64,000 nucleotides of DNA from Linnemannia hyalina (lineage: Eukaryota; Mortierellomycota; Mortierellomycetes; Mortierellales; Mortierellaceae), in the NCBI GenBank assembly GCA_019671135.1, contig JAHRHY010000003.1, positions 2,046,001 through 2,110,000 on the forward strand. Direction: 5' to 3'. How positions within the stretch are numbered: position 1 is the stretch's first letter; each line of letters begins with the position of its first letter. Positions 37,738 to 49,789 of this stretch are shown piece by piece. The notes under the pieces were generated by a model. It was not told where the DNA came from. It saw only the letters and a list, made by a program, of their open reading frames with translations, and did not search any database. Made by a program: the position numbers and the translations under genes.

Positions 37738-40700
37738 TTTGAGTGGTGAGCTGGGTGGGTTGTTGTTGTTGAAAGAGAGTGAGAAGAAAGGGAATGAGCA
37801 ATGAATGTTGAAAAGCAAAGGAATGAAAGGAATGAGAAAAGGGTTAAAAGGAAAAGGTGAATTTCGTCAGAGGAAGGTATGTTGTGAACCGTGGGGCAGT
37901 TTCGCTAAAGTGGAATTTTCAAGGGGCAAAGTAAGGAAGAAGAGAAGGAGAGGGTCGAGTGACTTCGTTCTTTCTTCTGACGGTGAGGGAGTTCAAGGAA
38001 GGATCAAGGGGCGTCCATTTAACTGGCAATGAACGATGCTTGTGTGGTGGCAAGTGGCAACCCCAACGTGCATTTTCCCCACCCCCTTTGTAACAATAAT
38101 ACCTCGCTTCTTTCATTGCAAAATGAGGGCAGATGACCTGGCGAGGATCTGACTGGCTCCACACAACATTTTAGCTAGTCGTAGTGAGACAGTCGGCAGG
38201 CTAAAGTCGCGTCTTTGGAACTGGATCCAATCACGCGTCTGAGCGCTCTTCCGTAGAAATATCGTCCCATCAATGATCTGATAAAAAAACCAAAAAAGGG
38301 TATCAGGTACGGTCTGGAACATCCACCCATCCTAGTACTCGTGTTTTTGATCGGGTAAAGGAATAACTGAGTGAATCCAAGGGATCCATCATGGTACGGA
38401 TCAAAAATGGGACAATAATAGCAACAAATGGGAAAAAGAAGGCAAGGAAGAACGAGTCTCTCTGTCTTTGTACGACATGCAATTCGCTGTTCATTACCCC
38501 CATTGACCTGGTAGTGCTCTTGTTGCGTTGATGCCACTTTCTCTTATTATCTTCACTCTCGTTGTCGCGGCTGTTGAAAAAAGAATGCCGTACTGTACTG
38601 CTCCTTGTTTCCTTTGCATTTTGTTTGTTGTTGTTTTGTTTTTTGTTTGTCAAAAGCTGGATCCTTGTTATGAGCAAAAAAAACAAGGTCCTGAAATGGC
38701 GAGATACATGGGCAACAACAAAGGTTCTGGTGCTTTTTTTTGTTTGTGACAAAAATAAACTTGCTGAGAGGCAATTGAAAGGAAGAGTTGTTTGTGTCAC
38801 CAGTAATTAATCAACGATACCTCTTGGTGTCTTTGGGTTCATTTGGTCAAACGGGACAAATACAAACAACACTCGATACTCGTGCAAGGGTCATGTATCT
38901 CCAAAGGCACAAGCGAGTGTTTTCTTCGTCAAAACAAATAGAAAGAGGTATGTGTGTGTGTGTGAAAGAGCAAGACGGTCTGACCAAACTATGGTTGAAC
39001 CGTCTAAATTTGGAGGGGTCGCCGAGCACGAGATACAAAGCGAATCGCAATCAAGCCAAGAAGCGCAAAGAAACGATCAAGCCGCCATCAAGGTTGGGCC
39101 GATAAAAATGCACACGCCCAGTCAGGAACACGAAAAACGAAGATGGGCGCGCGTGGATGGCACCGATAAAAGATTAAAAGAAGGAAAAAAGAGAAACGTC
39201 GGTGGACGTTAAGAAGGCAAAAAAAAAAAGAAAAAAAAAGAAATAGTGCGATTGACCTAGATTGGGCTGCTCCCAAGTCAACAGACCTAATAAGAAAACC
39301 ACCGTGCATCTGAAAGAGGCCCTTTCACACCTCCTGTATCTGTTCAGAGGTACACCAGATCCCGTTCCGTCAAAACCACCCCAACCAAATAATGCCGCTC
39401 GGACAGGCACCGTTCACAGATCGAGAAAGGAGAGGCGGAGACGGGAGCTCTAAGCTTTGTAATAAGGACGCTTTTAGACCAGATCCACCGAGCCATTAGA
39501 TAATACAACACCCACCGAGGTGGAGGTACCTTGGAGGTCCGGCGTATGTGTGAGAATGAGATTGAGAGTGCCGTTTTGGGGAAATGGAATCTGAGCGACG
39601 ATCCACAAAAAGGATACATTTTAGAGCGCAATCGATGTGTACATGTTCAGTAGGGTGTATAGAAATAGGATGGGTAAGAATTACGGACGGACGGGTCGTT
39701 GTAGAAGTCGATCGGGACGGGCGAGAGAGAGAGAAAGAGAGAGAGCAAGAGCAAGCGAAGGGGACGAGGATGGGAGTGGAGGAGGAGGGGAGGAGGAAGA
39801 AGAGGCTCTCAAACAAAAAAGAGAAATGAAATATTTCGCTGTTTTTTATTCTCTTTTTTGTCACCCTTGCCCTACCTGCCCTTCCCTCTCGCTCTGTGCG
39901 TGCCTAGCCTGTCGCTTTGTTGGGCGGGAAGCCACATGGCTAGCAAAAAGGATGATTGAACAAGGGCAAATTGAAGATGTAAAGCGAATCAAATACACAA
40001 GTGTAACTGTACACTTTTGTTTGAAAGAGTGGCGGGGTATGTACTAGGCAAAGTAATTTGGTGACTAAGCAAACGTTTTCGTTGACGGTGCTGGGATCCA
40101 TTGACCACAATGAATGAAAGGAAGGAAGAGTGGTTCAACCAACATTACAAAACAACAACATATGCATGCGAAAAAAGCATTGGACACCAGAAAATTTAAT
40201 AAGAGACATAACTGAAACGAGGCATCATTGGGAGAATGGAGGGCGAGAGGGGAGGCAGGGCCAACGAGAGCATTGACAACAATAACTTCGACAATAATAA
40301 CAGCACGAACAATATCAACGACAACAGCATCAACAACAACAACAACAACAACAACGACAGCAAGAAAATAAGGCTACCTGGAGAGATGCAGGGAGCGAGC
40401 GAAAGTGAGAGAGGGACAAAGGGGAGTAAACAAAACGGAGTGAGACAGTGAGAGAGAGCGAAGAGGGATCAAAGCTTTGATCGTCTCGATTCGCCATCGT
40501 CCTGGCGTTTGGTGATGCTTCGTATTTCTTCTGTTGTTCTGTTCTTCTGTTCTTCTGTTCTTGTGCTCTTCTCTTTTCTCTTCTTCTTTCACCACTCCCC
40601 TTCTCCCTACCTGTCGCCTCTTCTCCTCCTCCTCTCCTCCTCCTCCTCTTCCTCTCCTTTTATTAATTTCATTTTTCGTCCGTTACTTCAGTTCGAGGAA

Positions 40701-41953
40701 AAGGCCCAACGGCACAGGCAGACGACATCTCACTCATTTCTCATTGGCATTATTATCTTCCGTAGATACACGATCACGACTCCCTCCTTCTACTCTCTTC
40801 CTTCGTTATTTTTACATCAGGCACACAAACTTACACATACCCCATTGACACGACCCCTGCCCCTTCGACACCCCTTCGGACATAGCTAATCCTCCTTTTT
40901 ACGAACATTGCTGCATCATTTTATTTTCCTTGTACTGTACACTGTACCTTGCTTTCACTACCATTGATAGACACATATACATACGCTTTCAATTGCTCAA
41001 AGTCAGCAGCCTCTATTTTCTCTTTTCTATATATCCTCTTTCTTTTGTTCTCACTCCCTCTCACTCTCTCTCTCTCCATCTCTCGTACCCTCTCACATTC
41101 AGCTCTCTTCCGAGAAGAAGAAAAATATTCGGAATACCTGTTGCCAGGTACCTGGTTCCTTTTGCACTTTCTCATAGCATGTTTTTTTGAGAATACCCCC
41201 AAGTGACTGCATGTGCAACATCCGGATGCTCTGGCTCTCGTTTTATTCTCTTTTTTTATTTTCTACCACCAGCAAGCAGTGGTTCCTGCACTTTTGAGTT
41301 TTTTATTAATAGGGATTTCCCCTACCTTGCTTCTTTTCTTCCTTTATACCTCCCTTTCCCCAGCCAGCCAAAACGATAGCAATAGCAATAGCAAAAGGCT
41401 CTCCACTTCCTCCACCCTGATCACACACACAACTCTCTGGGCCATTTCCACACAACCCGCCTCCCTTCCTCCTTACTTCCTTTTCTTTTTCGTCTCCCCT
41501 TTCCCTCTTTTCTTTTTTCTTTTTTCTTTTTCTTTTTCTTCTTCTTCTCGATCCTCTTTGGTCCGCCTCTCTTGTTCCCCACCCACCCCTACTTCATCAT
41601 CATCCTTCTTCTCCTCATTCCTTTGCTTTCTTTCATCCTTCTCCTCAATTCTCATCGCTCCCTTCTCCCTTCCTCTTTCATCATCTTGCCCTCTTGACGC
41701 CTCCTTCCTAGTCTCTTTTTTTTTTTTTTTTTTTTTCTACTTCCTTTTTTATTTGAAACGAACAAGGCATAAAAGACCACAGACTATATCCTCCCATCCT
41801 ATCACAAACAACGCCAGCCAGCCAGTCCGCCAACCCTCTTAACCCTCTCAACCCAGTCAGCCCTGTCAACCCACCCAACCAGCCGCACAGCACTGTCAAC
41901 ATCCCTCCCTTTACTCCTCACCATCGACTGCTGCCCCCATTAAAACTTCCGGA
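37738..41953. other. Long stretch without a supportable gene
   Basis: About 4.2 kb between the divergent dehydrogenase and kinase genes. It contains an AACAAC-type run at about 40260-40370, CT-rich blocks at 40530-40670 and 41030-41760, and a T-run at 41718-41736. The second CT-rich block leads up to the kinase start and is probably its transcription leader. No open frame has coding character beyond simple-sequence bias. Confidence 0.6.
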
Positions 41954-44900
41954 ATGGCGAACGACCGGACGCAAAGCGCCCAGATAAAGAAAAACTCGCG
42001 AGCAGAGGAATGGCTCAAGAACGCAGTCAAGGACAAGCATGTCCGCATGATCCCCTTCTCCGAGATTAGCAAGGTCAAGTACAACGTTGCCAAGGGCGGT
42101 TCAGGAACGATTCATCTCGGAGCTTGGCGCAACATGCACATTGCGATCAAGGAGCAGCATAATACGAATGATCTCATCAAAGAGGTAAGCTTCGCACCTT
42201 GGACGAATATACACTTTTACCTTTTTTTTTTTGTATTTTCCTTGGCTCAACGCTGCCATAGTTCTTATCAATGGCAACAGTTAACGGTTAGCGGTCAAAT
42301 GGTCAATATCATCGACAGAACGACAATGAAACAGACGACCTTGCTCTTTTCATCAATGACTGGGACATTTGGATAGCATGTGGATCAGTGAACCCATGGG
42401 ATAATGGCTCACTTCCAACCATGGGGCAATTGGAACAGTACAACCAAAAGTGGAGGGAGAGGAACAGGATAGATTATCAGAGAATCTTTTATTATTATTT
42501 CGTCTGTATGCTGCAAGGAGTGCAAAGGAGTACAAAGGAGTACAATAACAACCAGGAGACGCCCATTTTGACTTGGCGTAGTGGGATCAGTCTGCGTTCG
42601 TTCATCGAGATGTGTGAGAGCCATACCCAAACAACGACTCCGCCAACACCAACCAACCACGGAGCAACTCTAACCCTCACCTTTTCCCTTTATATTCATA
42701 TATCCATTTTTCATCAAACTCAGCTCAAGATGCACAAGCAGGTCCACGATTCCAACTATATCGTCAAGTTCTTTGGCATTACCAAGCACCCCCTCACGCA
42801 CGACACCTGCATCGTTATGCAGTTTGCAGAGAACGGCTGTCTACAGGACTTTCTCGAGACTCAGAACGTTTCCATCACCTGGTTGACAAAATACCGCCTA
42901 GCCTGGGAGATCGCGAGTGGACTCGACTTTATCCACCGTGAAAACATCTTCCACACTGACCTTCACTCTCGCAACATTCTTATCGACACTGGCGGAAAGG
43001 CATTGATCACGGATTTCGGTCTCAGCAAGTCTGTCAACAAAACCATTTACACAACCAAGGCTGGACTCTTCGGTGTTGTGCCCTACGTTGCTCCAGAGCG
43101 GATGCAGAACCCGACCTACACCTACAACGCCAAATGCGACATCTACAGTTTGGGCGTCATCCTCTGGGAACTCTCTAGTTGTGTCATTCCCTTCGAGGCA
43201 CAGCTGCAGGATGTGATGCTGGCCGTCAACATCATTGCAGGTGTTCGGGAAAAGACAGTTCCAGGAACCGCGGTCGAGTACGAGATGTTGTACAGGCGAT
43301 GCTGGGATGGCCTGCCCCAGAACCGTCCCAACATGGAGATTGTCTTGTCTGAATTGGTCGAGCTATTGGCTGCTGAGCAGATCAACCCTCGACCTGCCGC
43401 ACCTCGACCCATCTCACCCCGACCACCTCGACCCCTCTCAAGCGAATCTATGATCGCCCCCAGCACGCCCTTTCCCTACGACAACGATACTACCATCCAG
43501 TCCTCACCCGAAAACACGACACACATGCGACCAGCATCGCCACCTTCACAACGTCCACCAGGAGCTCGCCAATCGATCGCCCAAGGGTTGGCCCCTAAAG
43601 GTCAAAACATTCCCTCTGTGCCCATCCGTGATCGCTCAGGCGTCCGTGTTTCCTTCATCGACAACCAGCCCTCCAAGGACTCGAAGGCCAACGGAGCTGC
43701 AAATGGTATGGAGCAGAGCAGGGGCCCTACCGACAACAACCATCAGGTCAACGGCGCCAAACCCAATGTCCGAATTCCACCAATGACTGTTCCTGATAGC
43801 CCCACCGTCAGCAGTCCCCCTCCTACCGAGAATGTCTCAGAAACAAATGCTTCAACCGTCGGCACTGACGCGAGCAAAGCAGGAGCAGGCCCACAGCTCC
43901 TCCCACCTCTTCCATCCTTCAAGGCACTTGCGCTTACAACCCCTCCAAAGGACATCAGTATTCCTCCAGCTCTCCCAATGGAATCAATTAACTCAGTGCT
44001 GCCTGAAACTGCATCACTAGCTTTGGCAAGTGGTCTTTCGATGGTGTCTGTGGTCAGCAAGTTGAACCTGGGATCCATTCGAACCATCTCGACAATTTCC
44101 CCACCACCACCAGGAGCCCCACCACCACCACCAGCCGTTGCTGGCCATAGCAACAGTCCTCGAGTGATTTCACCGCCATCCAATCGTTCAAAGGTCATTT
44201 CGCCCCCCAAGGTCCGGAACAACCAGGTGCCTCCTCCCGGTCGAGCCTCCAAGACCATTTCTCCTCCCGTGGGTAGCCAGGGTAGATTGGTGCCCCCTCC
44301 CCCACCAGGAACTCCCCCAATGAAGCCTAGCGGTTCACCTTCCCTTGGTCCTTCACCAAAGCCGCCAGCAGGGATGCCCCCATCCCCCGTCCTCAACGGA
44401 TCTTCTCCAGCTGTCGCCAAGGTCGCCCAGGCAGATGTCCCACGTAACCCAGTGTCGCCCATTGTGTATGTCCCCACTACGACCTACAAGGGCAAATCAG
44501 AGACCAAGGTTGATGCCGAGCCCTCCCTTGCATTGCCCTCTGAGACCCGACCTGCCCCTCCTCGTCAAGTTCCCATGGGATTCCCTGTCGTTGCACCCTT
44601 GGATCCTCATCATTTTACCAAAAGAAGCGCCTCAGAATCGAGCGTTGCACCATCCAGCTCTTCTATTTACAAGACATCCCGGCAAATCGAAGCCTCCAAG
44701 CCCAGCAACTCGTCTCCAGCTTTGCGTCCTAATAGCCCAGAAGCAACACGGAAGGAGGCTGATCCCAGAAACAGCCATGCCATTGAAGTCAACAAAATTG
44801 GACCGTCCACGGAAAACGGAGCTCAGCGCGTCGTCAACCACAACCCACCATCATCCAACTCTGGATCCAACCCTCCTCCTAGGTCCAGCCCAGGATTCTT

Positions 44901-46658
44901 CCCCGTCGTTGATACCATCCGTGCCGGACTTAGCAAAGCAAAAAGTATGACATTTGTAATTTTTTTATCCCCAAATGTCGTCTAACGAATTTGAAGTGAA
45001 TTTGCGTTCTAATATCACGTCAATTATTTTATGGTGGCAACTTTTTAGATCAAGGCAACAGATCTCCAGACGCAGCACCCAGGGAGCAGGAAGGTTCGGG
45101 ACCCCCTTCGCGATCCGGATATGAAGAGCACACCACCGATAGCAGAACAGATCATCGGGACATGCGCGCGACACCCAAGGACGCTACTCCTCCCGTATCT
45201 CAGGGCTCGGCTTCCAAACCCCGAGTCCAGTTTGACAACTTTTACAGCCTTGCAGATCCTTACAAGGCGTTGAGTCAGGACGAGCCATCCGACTTTTTCA
45301 CGGCGGTGACACAGGGCGATTTAGAGATGATTGAGAGGCTGCTCAAGGCCCACCCATATCTGCTTCACGAATCTATTGGATTCTGGCCCCACCCTACTCC
45401 CATCCTGCTTGCTGCTCGCTCAAGGCACGCCATTGAAACCATGAAGGTTCTGATCAAGCACGGAGCCGCCCTTGACCGTGGAGATCACAACGGAACGACT
45501 GTGCTGCACTTTGTGTGCGAGCAGTACCCCAACCCCACCGAGGCTGTCATCTTCCTCACCAAGGCTGGAGCTGATTGCAACAGCCGTGACTCCAAGAAGA
45601 GGACCCCTCTAATGGTTCTTCTCCAGAATTCGCACATCGTGTCTACCAAGGTGTTAATCGAGACCATGCGAGTGTTGTTCAAGTTGGGAGCCCAGACCAA
45701 GGTGGTCGATCATCAACAGCAGAGGACCCCCTTGCACTACGCCATTCACCATTGCAAGGAACCTGCTCCTGTCATCGAGTTGTTGTTGAAGAAGGGAGCC
45801 GAGGTCAACGCGATCGATTCCCGCAAGTCGACACCAATGCACATGGTTCTGGAAAAGATGGATAACGAGGAGATTGTCCAGATGTTGTTGTTGTACGGAG
45901 CCGACCCCAGCCTCAGGAATGGGAACAAGCGGAATGCACTGTGTGTGGCAGCGGAGAACTTGCGCGTGATGAGTGCCTGGTTCCTTCTGGAGAACGACCT
46001 GTTGTCGTCAGCACCCGAGACGATCAAGAAAGCAAACGAGTTGTGCTCCAAGGCCGACGGACCGGACAAGAACTCGAAGCCATTGTTCAAGAACCTGTTG
46101 TCGGACTGGCAGGGCAAGGAAGGCAAGATTCGCAGGATCCAACTGGCACAGGATTGTATCTTGCGAGTTCAGCGGACGCCTGACATGAAGACGATAGATC
46201 AAACCCAGGTCGCCCTCGAGTTCTTGGAGAGTGCAGGAGCGTCGATCTACTTGAATGAGCAGGACAACAGCAGTAATGGAGGAGGAAGTGGATATGCACC
46301 CTCGTCGCCTGGCGGAGCGGGTGGATCTCCCGGTATCCTTCGACTGGGCAACATTCGTCACGGTAATAACAACAACAACAACAACAACAATGGCCACCTC
46401 AACAACGGAATGGGCAACGCCAATGGATCTAGCCATAACACCCCTCTTAATAACGGCAGCTCCAACGGCGGAAGTCCCACCTCGCATCACCATCCTAGCA
46501 ACCTCAACAACAACAATAACATTAAGGAGCTTCGCCTGGCTGAGGGAGTTGAGCCGCTGAAGCAGACGATGCTGCCAGTTAAGTCGGTCCAGCAGCTTGA
46601 GAAGGAGAGAGAGGCGATGCGACACCACGGCCATGGCCTATTTGGTAAAAACCGTTAG
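41954..46658 (+). CDS. Protein kinase (tyrosine-kinase-like group) fused to C-terminal ankyrin repeats
   Basis: Three exons: 41954-42184, 42724-44944, 45049-46658, giving 1353 residues in one phase-consistent frame. The kinase domain spans about 30-300: glycine loop GGSGTIHLG (48), ATP-binding Lys66 in IAIKE, HTDLHSRN with the catalytic Asp156, DFG at 174-176 and APE at 200-203, so it should be active. The HxDLHxxNIL loop and YDIYSLGVILWEL-like helix F fit TKL kinases, common in early-diverging fungi. Residues 310-880 form a Pro/Ser linker with PPPPPG runs that could bind SH3 or WW domains or profilin. Residues about 900-1130 carry ankyrin repeats (TPLHYAI, VIELLLKKGAEVN and similar), followed by an Asn/Gly-rich tail. 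Intron 1 (539 nt) separates the N-lobe strands from helix C. Substrates are unknown; the ankyrins probably bring in partners. Confidence 0.87.
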
Positions 46659-46776
46659 AACACCCCTTGCCCCTTTAGAGAAACGCGACCGCATATCTGC
46701 ATTGCATTCCATCATTAAAAACCTTGTACATAACCCTCGTCCTCCATTTGTATGTGTGTGTGTGTGTGTGTGTCTG

Positions 46777-47618
46777 CTGAAGGTAAGCGATACAAAGGAG
46801 AGGTATGGCTATTACACTCAACTCATGCCGCGTCCTGTATCCTTTGACTTGCCCGCGAAGGAGATCCCCAAGGAGCGGTTGTTACTTAACAAAAAGGTTG
46901 CCTCGTGAGGAGGATCCTGGTGCCTTTATATTTGCCAATAAACGTGGGAAATACCAGCACCTGGAAACAGTAGCTGCTGGCTGCAGAATCGGTCGTATGA
47001 CGAGGCAGAGGCTCAAGAGGAACAATGTCGTTGAGGCCACGAAGCAGTGCTGGAGATGGTAAACGAGATGCGAGGAATGAAGCTTTCTATACTTCAGGCA
47101 TTGTGGCCGAGCTGATCGATAGGACTCCTGTGGATCGAGTGTCGAAGGTGATTCCTGAGGAGAAGGTTTTCAGGACGCGACACCTTGGGGACGCCGTTAT
47201 TGTCGGCGATGGTGAGTTACATATGCAGGGACCGTTTTGGTCATGCAGGGATGATCAGCAACTGTTTCACTGCCACGAACTTTGATTTTTTCCTTCTTCC
47301 CCGTGTGGTCTCTTCAACTACCTGTTCATAAGGTAAGAAGCGCGTCGATCGCATCTCCTGTTTATGTGTTTTTCTATCGTGGCTTTCTGAAGCTCGCCTC
47401 GGTTTGAAGTCATTAAGCGCAAGATTGCCTTTGGCCATACCCAGTCATTTGTGGTGAACCTGAGGGAGGATAAGACCGATAGGAAGAGACGGCAAGCTAT
47501 CTTTTTACCCGCCTTTAATACCTTTTGGCTATACAAGCCTCCAGTTCAAAAACAATCGGAGCGGAATCACCGGCGGAGGACGTGTGCATGCGCTCTAAAT
47601 GAGTTTGCTAACCCTTAA
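46777..47618 (+). pseudogene. Coding-like segment broken by two single-base shifts
   Basis: Three frames in turn carry protein-like sequence. Frame 1 (to 46905) ends IPKERLLLNKKVAS before a TGA. Omitting the T at 46906 continues as EEDPGAFIFANKRGKY and onward to 47047. Omitting the T at 47048 continues as AGDGKRDARNEAFYTSGIV and onward to a GTGAGT donor at 47212. A later stretch (about 47403-47618) reads RFEVIKRKIAFGHTQSF and onward to a stop. I do not recognise the family. The pattern suggests a decayed gene, or two base errors in the assembly. It starts right after a TG microsatellite and a possible donor (GAAG/GTAAGC), so its 5' part is missing. Confidence 0.4.
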
Positions 47619-47714
47619 TAATTTAGTCCAGGTGAATAAAGGTCATTATGAGGTGGCACACCTTTTTCTCACCTTTCACTTTTGCACTCCTCGAACCACA
47701 CCCAGACAACAAGC

Positions 47715-48986
47715 ATGAGGATACCACGGCCACTCTCACGATTCGTACTCGCGTCACAGCAGGGAGCACCGAAGACAACTGCATTCAACAATGGCATGCG
47801 TGACAACACGCGTTTCTTGGGATCGACATGGACACGGCCACCTTTGCCATTGAGCAACAGTCGTCGGGTGGCAACTCTGCGACAAACTCCTGCCCGGAGC
47901 TTGTCGACCTCGGCTAAGGACCCCGCTGGGAGTCACATGAAGTGCTTGCGAGGACAGCAGGAGCATAGCAGGAGTTTTTTGGGGCCTCTTCAACAGAACT
48001 GTCAAAGCATGTTTGCACGGTCGACTACGACGATAACGACACGGACCTTGATGACACAGACGAACCGCCAGCAGGACCCGATCCTCAAATACTTTGGGGA
48101 TAATGATGACGGCATCTCGCCACAGGAATACAAAATACGCGTTGGCACTGGTAAATGAAGTACCATCTTCCATATCCACAACTCTTCCTCGTGGCCTCAA
48201 CCCTCGATGAAGACTTTTGTATCGACACACTCTGACATATTATTCTCTCTCGCAAATGTATTTTTAGCGATCAGGACATTGCGGGAGGAACTGCCACAGT
48301 TTTTTCAACAAGGTCTGTGTACGACCTCGATCTATGCGCGCAACATCCGGTTAATCGAGGCCAGCCATACGAACGTGTCGCTGCAAGGGAAACCGGTCTA
48401 CTTTTTGCTTGCTGGGGCGGTCCGGTGGAGTTTCAAGATGTGGTTCCGGGATATTGAGTTTGAGATTCAGTCGATTCGGGTGAATGACCGGGGCGGGAGA
48501 GGACTCTCTGGACTGGACTCTGGGAACGACAGTAATAACATGTCCTCGACGCCGAACTTGTTGCGACTACATGGATTGAAACAGGAAGTTGAAGATGGTG
48601 TGGAAAAGAAGCCAGGTGATACTGTGCGAGTAGATGAGATCAATATCAATCAGGGCGGAGGCGGAGGTAGAGAACCGTCACTCCCGGCAACAACAGTGAC
48701 AGTGCGGTGGAAATTGAGGGGAACGACCCGACCTTCAGTTGTGTTAACGACTTCAGGACCAACATCGCCGCCGCCTTCGTCTTACGAAGGTATCTTTGTG
48801 TACGAGATAGACGATCGGGGGCTGATTGACGAGCACCGGATCGAGAACATTATGCCATCTCCGAGTCCTGAGGCGATCCAGCGGGCGTTTGCGTGGTGGG
48901 GTTGGTTGTTGAGTCGGCCACGTCCTGCAGCAACGGCGACGTTTGAGGACGCAACAGCATCACGTAAGCGACTTGGGCTTGACTAG
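47715..48986 (+). CDS. Mitochondrial DUF2358 / C6orf136-like protein
   Basis: Two exons, 47715-48150 and 48268-48986, give 384 residues. The first ATG begins MRIPRPLSRFVLASQQ, an Arg/Ser/Thr-rich stretch nearly free of acidic residues for over 100 residues, a probable mitochondrial presequence. The conserved part begins near DPILKYFGDNDDGISPQEY and runs TLREELPQFFQQGLCTTSIY, IYARNIRL, GKPVYFLLAGAVRW, then VTVRWKLRG and a Tyr-Glu-Gly/Ile-Asp-Asp-Arg-Gly-Leu-Ile segment. This order matches DUF2358, an NTF2-like fold found in human C6orf136 and plant homologues. Molecular role is unknown. A low-complexity insert (Gly/Asn/Asp) lies between the two halves of the fold. Family assignment comes from memory of motif order and is moderately sure. 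Confidence 0.75.
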
Positions 48987-49789
48987 ATTAGACAAGAGTT
49001 TAGTTGACATCATTCTCCAATACATCACTGACCGCCATCATTGAGCCGCAAACAATAACAACAGTAAGGAGAGCCGAAAAAAAAAGAGAGAGAAAGAGGG
49101 AGAGATGGATCCACTTGCCACCAAAATTGTATGCAAGGTCCATCTATTAGTCTTTTCTAATTTTCATTCTTAACCCCATCTTTTTTTTTGCAGAGATGAT
49201 CTGAGATACATGTATTCCTGCGCCGATGCTTTTTGGATTTGGTGTTGTTAATGTTCGTAGTTCATTTTGGATGCTTCACTTGTTGCCGAGTAGATACCTT
49301 CTCTTTATCTTTCCCCTTTGCCATTGTTACTTTGTTGTCGTTGTGCTACGATCTGTCCACGATCTACTGCAGCAACACCTGTTTAGTGTTTGGCACGCAA
49401 GAGACAAGGCAAGGACCATCGAATCACGACGCAGAGCACTGCGTCTGCAATAATTTCATAGCGGGTGGCTTTGTTTGAATCACCAATTTTTTTTTTTTCC
49501 TCATTTCTCACTCTTCCTCTTCTTCTCTCAAGCCAACCCCTCTCACTCCCTCACCCTCCGCCCTCTCCTTTGGACCGCACTATAGTTGTTGTTTTTGAAT
49601 TTTTTTTCTTCTTCTTCTTCTTCCTTTTCTTCCTTCCTCCTTTTCCTCTTGTTTGCCCATCCCTCCCATCCCTCCCTTTCTCTCACTTCCACCCTCTCCC
49701 TCCTTCCCTCTCCCATTCTCTTTTCCTTTCTTTTCTCTTTTCTCTTTTCTTTTCCCTCCCTTCTTCTCCCCCCTCGGTAATACTCGACA
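48987..49789. other. Intergenic region with CT-rich leader of the PP1 gene
   Basis: 3' flank of the DUF2358 gene, then 49480-49780 in which the plus strand is almost wholly pyrimidine, ending 10 bases before the PP1 start codon. This is the clearest example here of the CT-rich leaders that precede genes. No coding frame is supported. Confidence 0.6.

Noticed and set aside
40236..40451. Asn-rich open frame
   Set aside because: Made by an AACAAC simple repeat; no flanking coding sequence or splice partner was found.
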